A DNA stretch of 64,000 nucleotides from Omphiscola glabra (Eukaryota; Mollusca; Gastropoda; Lymnaeidae). The stretch covers positions 4,791,284-4,855,283 of the forward strand of contig OZ024808.1 in the NCBI GenBank assembly GCA_964017045.1, given 5' to 3'. The notes beneath the pieces were generated by a model. That model searched no databases and was not told the DNA's origin. It worked only from the letters and a program-made list of their open reading frames with translations. A program made the position numbers and the translations under genes. Of the stretch, positions 1-12,100 are shown one piece after another; positions within the stretch are counted from its first letter, which is position 1, and every line of letters begins with the position of its first letter.

Positions 1-114
1 TGCCTCAGACAGTGTTTGCTCCACTTGGTCAGCTGGTAGTCGCACTGGTACAGGCACATACGGTGGATGTCCTCCTGCTGGCTCAGCCAGTTGAACAGGC
101 AGAACTCGTTGACA
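1..114 (-). CDS. PNPLA6: PNPLA6/7 exon 20 (runs off window)
   Basis: Acceptor TTCCTCACAG above 114. Encodes [20 protein letters not shown] then [17 protein letters not shown], matching vertebrate [34 protein letters not shown], the start of the region leading into the patatin domain. The downstream exons lie outside the window. Confidence 0.93.
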
Positions 115-3100
115 CTGTGAGGAAGGATTAAAGAGCAACTGTTAGTAAGTCATGGAGGGATTGAATTGTGAAGTGGACACGGTCCTACGCCCTATGAACT
201 TTTTAAAGAATTGAATAACCGAATCATGTCACCGATGCAGATCAAAGAGATCAAATTACAAAGATACACATTGTGGAATTATGTGAAAACCAAGAGAGAA
301 GGAATCAATTTGAGGGAGAGAAAAGTGAGAGTCTCAATAGTATTGTGGTGCACCCCCTCCCTTCACTATCTTCTAATCTATTAGAATTGTGGTGTACCCC
401 CTCCCTCCCCCATCTTCTAATCTATTAGTATTGTGGTGCACCCCCTCCCTTCACTATCTTCTAATATATTAGTGTTGTGGTGTACCCCCTCCCTTCACTA
501 TCTTCTAATCTATTAGTATTGTGGTGCACCCCCTCCCTCCCCCATCTTCTAATCTATTAGTATTGTGGTGCACCCCCTCCCTTCACTATCTTCTAATCTA
601 TTAGTATTGTGGTGCACCCCCTCCCTTCACTATCTTCTAATCTATTAGTATTGTGGTGCACCCCCTCCCTTCACTATCTTCTAATCTATTAGTATTGTGG
701 TGTACCCCCTCCCTTCACTATCTTCTAATCTATTAGTATTGTGGTGCACCCCCTCCCTTCACTATCTTCTAATCTATTAGTATTGGTGGTGCACCCCCTT
801 ACACCATCTTATTAAATTACAAATTTCTTTTTTTATTGTGTATCTGCCTCAAGAAACAGAGAGATTAATTAAAAATATTTATTAGAGGTGCTCATCAACT
901 GTGGCAGGCAGTAGAATTCATGTGTCTCATAGAAGATTCATTTGTCCACCACCATATGTATATTCCACTTATATGACTTCATTGCTGTGCACTACAGCCT
1001 TGGAAAAAATAACTAGAGCAATATTGGACAGACCCTGTCTAAAGCTGAACACTAGAGCAGTGTTGATTGGACAGACCCTGTCTAAAGCTGAACACTAGAG
1101 CAGTGTTGATTGGACAGACCCTGTCTAAGGCTGAACACTAGAGCATTGTTGATTGGACAGACCAGTCTAAAGCTGACCACTAGAGCAGTGTTAATTGGAC
1201 AGACCTGTCTAAGGCTGATGGTCCAAGTCTGGCTTTCACTATATCAGGTGTGAGTCTCACTGTTGGACCTGCAGAGGTGAGAACATAGTCTTGATATTGT
1301 TTAAGAACATTGCATGGATTAAATACAAGAACGGATCAAAAACAAGAAGCAATTACACACAGAGAAAGCTTGAATATCTCTACATTGGTGGATGGGACTC
1401 GTTAACGTTGGACGGCAACTCATCTAAGAGAAGGCAACTCTGAATTCAAACCCGGAGATGGGGAGATGGAGTTCACGTTCGCTTAACAGGCAGCAGTGAG
1501 ACCTCTCGAACATTGAACATCGGAGCGCCGTGAGCATGCTATCATAGCATGGAAATGAGCGCTATATAAGTACTCCAATCAATCAATCAATCAATCTTGA
1601 CTTGTATCACATGACTCTAGCTATCTTGACTTGTATCACATAACCCTAGTTATCTTGACATGCATCACATAACCCCGGTTATCTTGACTTGTATCATGTA
1701 ACCCTGGTTATCTTGACTTGTATCACATAACTTTGGTTATCTTGACTTGTATCACATAACCCTGGTTATCTTGACTTGTATCACATAACTTTGGTTAGCT
1801 TGACTCGTATCATGTAACCCTGGTTATCTTGACGTGTATCACAAGACCCTATTTATCTTGACATGTATCACATAACCCTGGTTATCTTGACTTGTATCAT
1901 GTAACCCTGGTTATCTTTACTTGTATCATGAAACCCTGGTTATCTTGACTTGTATCATGTAACCCTGGTTATCTTGACTTGTATCACATAACTTTGGTTA
2001 TCTTGACTTGTGTCATGTAGCCCTGGTTATCTTGACTTGTATCACAGGGCCCAGCAATGTACAAGAAGTATGATAACATTTGGGATCAAATCAAAGACTA
2101 GCTTGTCACAAAATCCATGACAGAAAACTTTGCTAAGTTTAAAAATTTATATTTAACAAAATATTTTTATAACAATTTCTTTTATTTTTTGTAAGTGGGA
2201 CAGTGATAAGCCCTACATGGGCTGTAGTGCCACAGGGATGGATGGATGGATGGACAGTGATAAGCCCTACATGGGCTGTAGCGCCACAGGGATGGATGGA
2301 TGAACAGTGATAAGTCCTACATGGGCTGTAGTGCCACAGGGATATATGGATGGAAAGTGATAAGCCCTACATGGGCTGTAGTGCCACAGGGATGGATGGG
2401 CAGTGATAAGCCCTACATGGGCTGTAGTGCCACAGGGATGGATGGATGGCCAGTGATAAGCCCTACATGGGCTGTAGTGCCACAGGGATGGATGGATGGC
2501 CAGTGATAAGCCCTACATGGGCTGTAGTGCCACAGGGATGGGTGGATGGCCAGTGATAAGCCCTACATGGGCTGTAGTGTCACAGGGATGGGTGGATGGA
2601 CAGTGATAAGCCCTATATGGGCTGTAGTGCCACAGGGATGGGTGGATGGACAGTGATAAGGGGTTAGGTTGAAGAAAGGCCACATTCTTTTTGTGTAACT
2701 AAGTTAAAAGAAGGTTTATACCAGGAAGGCAAAATACAAAGTAAAATGATTGTGGCCACAAACCTCCATCCATTGACGTATAAAACATTTAATTAACATG
2801 TCATGTGGTGAATCGAGAATTATATAGAATGTTACAGATCATACAGTTTTGTTAAACAGAATACATATTAGGACAGAATACATCGGGTTGTAGTTTGGAC
2901 AGAATGCATCAAGTAATAGTATGGAAAGAATACATAAGGACATAGTTTGGACAGAATACATCCGGGTCATAGTTTGGACAGAATACATCCAGCTCATAGT
3001 TTGGACAGAATACATCTGGGTCATAGTTTGGACAGAATACATCAGGGTCATCATTTGGACAGAATACATTGGGTCATAGATTAGACAGAATAAATCGGGT

Positions 3101-6100
3101 CATAGTTTGGACAGAATACATCGGGTCATAGTTTGGACAGAACACATGGGGTCATAGTTTGGACAGAATACATCGGGTCATAGTTTGGACAGAATACATC
3201 GGGTCATAGTTTGGACAGAATACATCGGGTCATAGTTTGGACAGAATACATCGGGTCATAGTTTGGACAGAATACATCGGGTCATAGTTTGGAAAAATCA
3301 TTGGAAGGGCAAATCAAAAGCTTCCTGAAACCGAATACGCACATGAGAAGGTTGCCAAAGTAAAATATTTCCCAAAGTGCAATACCAACCTATTGTAAGT
3401 AAGGCATGTTGGAGCTCCAGGGCAAAATTTGTTATAGGCACATCTTCAGTAACTGGCACAATGGCAATGGTTGACAGATTGGCTACAGTGGTCCTTTCCA
3501 TTTTTGAGTAAGCATCTAAATTAATAGAATTTTTAAAAAAATCAAAGATAATATAATAAAGGCATGACATAATTTGAACCAATCTGGTGACATGAAATAA
3601 TTTGAACCAATCTCGCATAGGGGGATAAACAATAAAACATGAGCGCTAAATTGATTAGTATTTTAACTTAATTTTTTTTTATAAAATGCAGGCGTTTGGG
3701 CATGTAGTAAGCTGAACAACTACCATTATTTTTATAGATCTTGCGCAATATTTCTATTCCTGACTTCATCACTAATCTGAATCTGCGCTGATCGTAAGAA
3801 TGCCAGGATTGAGGGCTCACCACTTTCCCGTGATATTGAAGTCTGAAGGCTCATAGTGTTTCTCTGCTGCAAGTTGCCCAGTATGCTTGTGCCCAGGAGA
3901 TGGATTAAACGGCCCACCACTTGTGGGTACTTCAGTTTGATCAGGTTGAGGAGCTCTGATGGAATTTTGGCCAACTCGGTATCTCTGTGAGGACAGACAC
4001 AATTATCATTTCAATATTGTACCACTTCTCAGTGAAGTTATTTTAGATGCCTTTCTGTTTTTTAATAATACATTAGCATGTTTAAAACTGACTTCCATTC
4101 GGTTGATGCAGTGAATATATTAGCATGTTGACAAGTGACTTCTATATGGTTGATGCAGTCAATATATTAGCATGTTGACAAGTGACTTCTATATGGTTCA
4201 TGCAGTCAATATAATACAAATTATTTAAATTTTGCCATACAGCATAAAAGTAATTTTAAACCAATTCTTGTAAAAAGGGGTTTGCTAAATTGTTAAACAT
4301 CCGGAGGGAAAATGGCGTAGAACATCAAGTTGCATACGATGTAATATGATATGTTGAATATCGTGCAGGTTACCGTATGGCAAGCACCGTGGTGGCTCTT
4401 TCATGTTGGGTCAGCACCTCCACAATGCCCACCAACTCCCCACGTCCAAATTCATTGACCAGTTCTTTCTTCCCGCCAACCAGTGTTATGACGGACCTCA
4501 AGCGGCCAGTTAGGACAATGAAGATGCTGTCACTGACATCACCTTGCCTGGAGAGATGAAACAAATGATGATTGAGTCCCCTAGGATTGTTCAATTAAAC
4601 AGCTTATTGAAGGGTGTGTTTGAAACCATTCTATCAGGCACTCTTATCAAATCAAGTATTGAATGAACTAATGCTTTCATTCATGTTTCAAGGCATTCTA
4701 TCAGGCACTCTTATCATATCAAGTATTGAATGAACTAATGCATTCATTCATGTTTCAAGGCATTCTATCAGGCACTCTTATCATATCAAGTATTGAATGA
4801 ACTAATGCATTCATTCATGTTTCAAGGCATTCTATCAGGCACTCTTATCATATCAAGTATTGAATGAACTAATGCATTCATTCATGTTTCAAGGCATTCT
4901 ATCAGGCACTCTTATCATATCAAGTATTGAATGAACTAATGCATTCATTCATGTTTCAAGGCATTCTATCAGGCACTCTTATCATATCAAGTATTGAATG
5001 AACTAATGCATTCATTCATGTTTCAAGGCATTCTTTCAGGCACTCTTATCATATCAAGTATTGAATGAACTAATGCATTCATTCATGTTTCAAGGCATTC
5101 TATCAGGCACTCTTATCATATCAAGTATTGAATGAACTAATGCATTCATTCATGTTTCAAGGCATTCTTTCAGGCACTCTTATCATATCAAGTATTGAAT
5201 GAACTAATGCATTCATTCATGTTTCAAGGCATTCTATCAGGCACTCTTATCATATCAAGTATTGAATGAACTAATGCATTCATTCATGTTTCAAGGCATT
5301 CTTTCAGGCACTCTTATCATATCAAGTATTGAATGAACTAATGCATTCATTCATGTTTCAAGGCATTCTATCAGGCACTCTTATCATATCAAGTATTGAA
5401 TGAACTAATGCATTCATTCATGTTTCAAGGCATTCTTTCAGGCACTCTTATCATATCAAGTATTGAATGAACTAATGCATTCATTCATGTTTCAAGGCAT
5501 TCTATCAGGCACTCTTATCATATCAAGTATTGAATGAACTAATGCATTCATTCATGTTTCAAGGCATTCTTTCAGGCACTCTTATCATATCAAGTATTGA
5601 ATGAACTAATGCATTCATTCATGTTTCAAGGCATTCTATCAGGCACTCTTATCATATCAAGTATTGAATGAACTAATGCATTCATTCATGTTTCAAGGCA
5701 TTCTATCAGGCACTCTTATCATATCAAGTATTGAATGAACTAATGCATTCATTCATGTTTCAAGGCATTCTTTCAGGCACTCTTATCATATCAAGTATTG
5801 AATGAACTAATGCATTCATTCATGTTTCAAGGCATTCTATCAGGCACTCTTATCATATCAAGTATTGAATGAACTAATGCATTCATTCATGTTTCAAGGC
5901 ATTCTATCAGGCACTCTTATCATATCAAGTATTGAATGAACTAATGCATTCATTCATGTTTCAAGGCATTCTTTCAGGCACTCTTATCATATCAAGTATT
6001 GAATGAACTAATGCATTCATTCATGTTTCAAGGCATTCTATCAGGCACTCTTATCATATCAAGTATTGAATGAACTAATGCATTCATTCATGTTTCAAGG

Positions 6101-9100
6101 CATTCTATCAGGCACTCTTATCATATCAAGTATTGAATGAACTAATGCATTCATTCATGTTTCAAGGCATTCTTTCAGGCACTCTTATCATATCAAGTAT
6201 TGAATGAACTAATGCATTCATTCATGTTTCAAGGCATTCTATCAGGCACTCTTATCATATCAAGTATTGAATGAACTAATGCATTCATTCATGTTTCAAG
6301 GCATTCTTTCAGGCACTCTTATCATATCAAGTATTGAATGAACTAATGCATTCATTCATGTTTCAAGGCATTCTATCAGGCACTCTTATCATATCAAGTA
6401 TTGAATGAACTAATGCATTCATTCATGTTTCAAGGCATTCTTTCAGGCACTCTTATCATATCAAGTATTGAATGAACTAATGCATTCATTCATGTTTCAA
6501 GGCATTCTATCAGGCACTCTTATCATATCAAGTATTGAATGAACTAATGCATTCATTCATGTTTCAAGGCATTCTATCAGGCACTCTTATCATATCAAGT
6601 ATTGAATGAACTAATGCATTCATTCATGTTTCAAGGCATTCTATCAGGCACTCTTATCATATCAAGTATTGAATGAACTAATGCATTCATTCATGTTTCA
6701 AGGCATTCTTTCAGGCACTCTTATCATATCAAGTATTGAATGAACTAATGCATTCATTCATGTTTCAAGGCATTCTATCAGGCACTCTTATCATATCAAG
6801 TATTGAATGAACTAATGCATTCATTCATGTTTCAAGGCATTCTTTCAGGCACTCTTATCATATCAAGTATTGAATGAACTAATGCATTCATTCATGTTTC
6901 AAGGCATTCTATCAGGCACTCTTATCATATCAAGTATTGAATGAACTAATGCATTCATGCAGGCAGAAACATTAACATTAGATAAAGATTTAGAGGAAAT
7001 ATTTTGCATAAGATATACAAAAAAAAAAAAAGAATTAATAAACCATTTATTCTAAATCAGACATTGCTACCATTGCGTCTTATGAGATGAGAGAAGAAAT
7101 TCATCATCTCAATCTGCGGTACTCAACCCGTGGCTCGAGACCCCTTGGGGGTCAAACGACCCTTTCACAGCGGTCGCCTAATACAAATGGGAAAACATAT
7201 ATACTCTACAGTTATGAAGTAGCAACGAGAATAATTTTGTGGTTGGGGGGTCGCTACAACATGAGAAACGATAAAAAAAAAAGGGTCGTGGCATTAGGAA
7301 GGTTGAGAACCACTGATCTAAATGATAGGTTACTTCAATAAATTCTTACTTCAGTCACACACTGTTAAGAAACTGTAACGGATGTAACATATGTAATGTG
7401 AACAAGTGTTACATCGTTAACTAATTCTGTAATATGATGGAAGGTCTGCAGTTGTCACTCTACATTCCTTAACTTAACACTATCTCAATTTGTCTCATGA
7501 ATCAAACAGGTCCGATTGTATAAATCACAAGGTTAACTTGTTGTGTTACAGAAACATTTATTTATATTCTAAATTTTATGAAAGACTGCTCTCCACCCCC
7601 CCCCCCCCACCCCCCATTTTTTAAAAAGTCTTCAAGTTAAAAATATTATATTGATCTTCCTTTGGGGAAATTATGATGATAATGAAAAGCTTGACACAAA
7701 TACTGGCCATTGAAGTGAAAGGAAACAATCTATCATGTACAACTAATCAAGGCCACAAAGTGATGACATTTTGATCATGTACAACTAATCAAGGCCACAA
7801 AGTGATGACATTTTGTGTCAAGACAAGGAACTGTCATTTTGGGGGAGGGGGGGGGGGGGTTTACAACCTTTCTTCTGAGTTAAAATTCAACGGTTACCTG
7901 AAGAGAGCTTTGCCAGCTTCCAGCATTTGCCAGTCGAGAGCAAAGTCAATCTGGCGTACAAAAGGTGACATCAGCTTCACACAGCAGTGAGCCACATTCA
8001 GGACCACAAATGGCTCGACCCTCATTATTCTGAAAAACATTACAAAAGTTATAAAAAACTGATAAGACAGGAAAATGCATCAATCTAATGTAGTTAAAGT
8101 TAAATAGTTCAATTAGAGTCTGCAATTTCTTATACTCAGTGTTTCTATTCAAGTGGCGATACTTCTCCCTGTGACTTTTTTTAACCATAGTGGAATTTTT
8201 TTTTCATGTTTAATTATCATTCTTAGTGAGTCTGTATTATCCCTGGAATTCTTTATAAGTCTGTGCTTCCACGGGTATTTTACAATAAATTTATTTGACT
8301 CTAACCAAAAAAGAATGTGACTGGACTGGTTCTTGGGTTTTAAAACTGTCCCAATATCACCCATTCCCCAGCCTCCCCCACAGGTAAGTCAAACTGTCTC
8401 ATTATCTTTTGATTGCACTCACTGTTCTCTTGATTGCACTGTTTAACACTGTCCCAATATCACCCATTTCCACAACCTCCCCCCAGGCCCAAGTGTCTTA
8501 TAAACATGCCAGCCCCAAGTGTCTTATAAACATGCCAGCCCCAAGTGTCTGCCAGCCCCAAGTGTCTGCCAGCCCCAAGTGTCTGCCAACCCCAAGTGTC
8601 TGCCAACCCCAAGTGTCTGCCAACCCCAAGTGTCTGCCAACCCCAAGTGTCTGTCAACCCCAAGTGTCTGCCAACCACAAGTGTCTGCCAACCCCAAGTG
8701 TCTGCCAACCCCAAGTGTCTGCCAACCCCAAGTGTCTGCCAAACCCAAGTGTCTGCCAGCCCCAAGTGTCTGCCAACCCCAAGTGTCTGCCAACCCCAAG
8801 TGGCTGCCAACCCCAAGTGTCTACCAACCCCAAGTACCTGGTCCTAAGAAATAAATGCTTTAAAAAAAAACAAGAAGAATTCCTTACTGATAAAAGTCTG
8901 GCTTTGATATGACGGCCATTACAACATCAGTTTTAGCTCTCATGGTAAAGAAAGATGGCTCCCCTGTCAACACTGCTAAGACGTCAATTATCTCCCCTGG
9001 TTCGGCATGGAACATCAATGCCTGTGTTGGAGCAAACAGGACCCATGTTAATCTTGATTTCAAAACACCACCAACAGTTGCCATGCGATAAAAAATATTA

Positions 9101-12100
9101 ATTTTATTAAAACATGAACTAAATCTTGTTTGACAGGTTCGGTTTATTACTCCAAATACAGTCTCAGTTCATTCGTGATGTGTGGCTTGTGGCGTGTGAC
9201 GTGTGGTGTGTAGTGTGTGGTGTCTGGTGTGTGATGTGTAGTGTGTGACATGTGGCATATGTGTGGTGAGTGATGTGTGGTGTGCGGTGTGTGGCATGTG
9301 ATTTGTGGCGTGATGTGTGGTGTGTGATGTGTGGTGTCTGGCGTGTGATGTGTGACATGTGGTGTGTGATGTGTGACATGTGGTGTGTGATGTGTGACAT
9401 GTGGTTTGTGATGTGTGACGTGCTGTGTGATGTGTGACATGTGGTGTGTGATGTGTGACATGTGGTGTGTGATGTGTGACATGTGGTGTGTGATATGTGA
9501 CATGTGGTGTGTGATGTGTGACATGTGGTGTGTGATGTGTGACATGTGGTGTGTGATGTGTGACATGTGGTGTGTGATGTGTGACATGTGGTGTGTGATG
9601 TGTGACATGTGGTGTGTGATGTGTGACATGTGGTGTGTGATGTGTGGTGCACAGTGTGTGATGTGTGGTGTGTGATGTGTGACATGTGAAGTAGATAAAT
9701 CCTTTTCTGACCTCTTTAGCTGTTTCTCCTACGACATTCTGTAAGACACTGACTGTTCCTTTCACCAGGAAAAATAAGCTTGTGTCCTAGAGAAACAGAC
9801 AACAAATAGAAGAAAAATAAGCTTGTGTCCTGGAGAAACAGACAACAAATAGAAGAAAAATAAGCTTGTGTCCTAGAGAAACAGACAACAAATAGAAGAA
9901 AAATAAGCTTGTGTCCTGGAGAAACAGACAACAAATAGAAGAAAAATAAGCTTGTGTCCTGGAGAAACAGACAACAAATAGAAGAAAAATAAGCTTGTGT
10001 CCTAGAGAAACAGACAACAAATAGAAGAAAAATAAGCTTGTGTCCTGGAGAAACAGACAACAAATAGAAGAAAAATAAGCTTGTGTCCTAGAGAAACAGA
10101 CAACAAATAGAAGAAAAATAAGCTTGTGTCCTGGAGAAACAGACAACAAATAGAAGAAAAATAAGCTTGTGTCCTGGAGAAACAGACAACAAATAGAAGA
10201 AAAATAAGCTTGTGTCCTAGAGAAACAGACAACAAATAGAAGAAAAATAAGCTTGTGTCCTGGAGAAACAGACAACAAATAGAAGAAAAATAAGCTTGTG
10301 TCCTGGAGAAACAGACAACAAATAGAAGAAAAATAAGCTTGTGTCCTGGAGAAACAGACAACAAATAGAAGAAAAATAAGCTTGTGTCCTAGAGAAACAG
10401 ACAACAAATAGAAAAAAAAAAAAAATGAAACTTGAGAATGTATAGGTTTTTACTTTCTATTATTTAAGACAGAGTTTTAGAAGGTCTCTATATGCTGAGA
10501 TGCGTAAACAAAAATAGTACACCATGATGTCAGCGTCCATTTCTCCTTTTTCTAGAACGATGCTTTTATATCAATGAGGTCATGTCTGGTCAGAAAGTCT
10601 GTGATAGCCATCTTTTATATCAATGAGGTCATGTCTGGTCAGAAAGTCTGTGATAGCCATCTTTTATATCACTGAGATCATGTCTGGTCAGAAAGTCTGT
10701 GATAGCCATCTTTAATATCATTGAGATCATGTCTGGTCAGAAAGTCTGTGATAGCCATCTTTTATATCACTGAGATCATGTCTGGTCAGAAAGTCTGTGA
10801 TAGCCATCTTTTATATCACTGAGATCATGTTCTGGTCAGAAAGTCTGTGATAGCCATCTTTTATATCACTGAGATCATGTCTGGTCAGTCTGTCCTCTGA
10901 TAGCCATCTTTAATATCATTGAGATCATGTCTGGTCAGAAACTCTGTCCTCTGATAGCCATCTCAATTTGAATAAATTCAACAGAAACTGAATCCTTAAG
11001 TAACCAAGTATGTTCTTAAGTAACCAAATATGTACCTGATCTCCTTGCTTGCAGAAAATACATCCAGCTCTGACGTAACTCAAAGACAGTTTGTTGTCTA
11101 GAAGGTTGGCATTCTACACAGGATAATTGTATGATTAGATCCGTCATATATAGATAGAAAGAGAGGGAAGAAGGAAGGGAAAAAAAGGGTGATTTAGAGA
11201 AGCAGAGAGAGTGATGTAGAATTAGTCAGGCAGATGTGTATAAAAGTGAGTATGATATTACTTCCCACTATCGTCTTTCTTATTATTTGCAAGCGTTGAC
11301 TCCAACAATTAAAATTAGTTCCTTGACTCTAAATTCAAAGAGTTACTGCTTTTAATAAGTTGTCTGCCTTGTCCTTTATAACCATGACCCCATCTTATGA
11401 AATATTCACTTATACAGACCAACTGCCTTGTCCTTTGTAACCATGACCCCATCTTATGAAATATTCACTTATACAGACCAACTGCCTTGTCCTTTGTAAC
11501 CATGACCCCATCTTATGAAATATTCACTTATACAGACCAACTGCCTTGTCCTTTATAACCATGACCCCATCTTATGAAATATTCACTTATACAGACCAAC
11601 TGCCTTGTCCTTTGTAACCATGACCCCATCTTATGAAATATTCACTTATACAGACCAACTGCCTTGTCCTTTGTAACCATGACCCCATCTTATGAAATAT
11701 TCACTTATACAGACCAACTGCCTTGTCCTTTATAACCATGACCCCATCTTATGAAATATTCACTTATACAGACCAACTGCCTTGTCCTTTATAACCATGA
11801 CCCCATCTTATGAAATATTCACTTATACAGACCAACTGCCTTGTCCTTTATAACCATGACCCCATCTTATGAAATATTCACTTATACAGACCAACTGCCT
11901 TGTCCTTTATAACCATGACCCCATCTTATGAAATATTCACTTATACAGACCAACTGCCTTGTCCTTTATAACCATGACCCCATCTTATGAAATATTCACT
12001 TATACAGACCAACTGCCTTGTCCTTTGTAACCATGACCCCATCTTATGAAATATTCACTTATACAGACCAACCTTTAACCCCAAGATCTGAACCAGGTCT

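Noticed and set aside
9164..9765. His/Thr-rich ORF of about 170-200 codons
   Set aside because: Reading of the TG-rich 20-bp array; only the last 25 codons near 9712-9786 are the real exon 14.
9787..10407. 206-codon hydrophobic minus ORF as extension of exon 14
   Set aside because: It is the 43-bp repeat read through three frames; the final unit places an in-frame TAG before exon 14.
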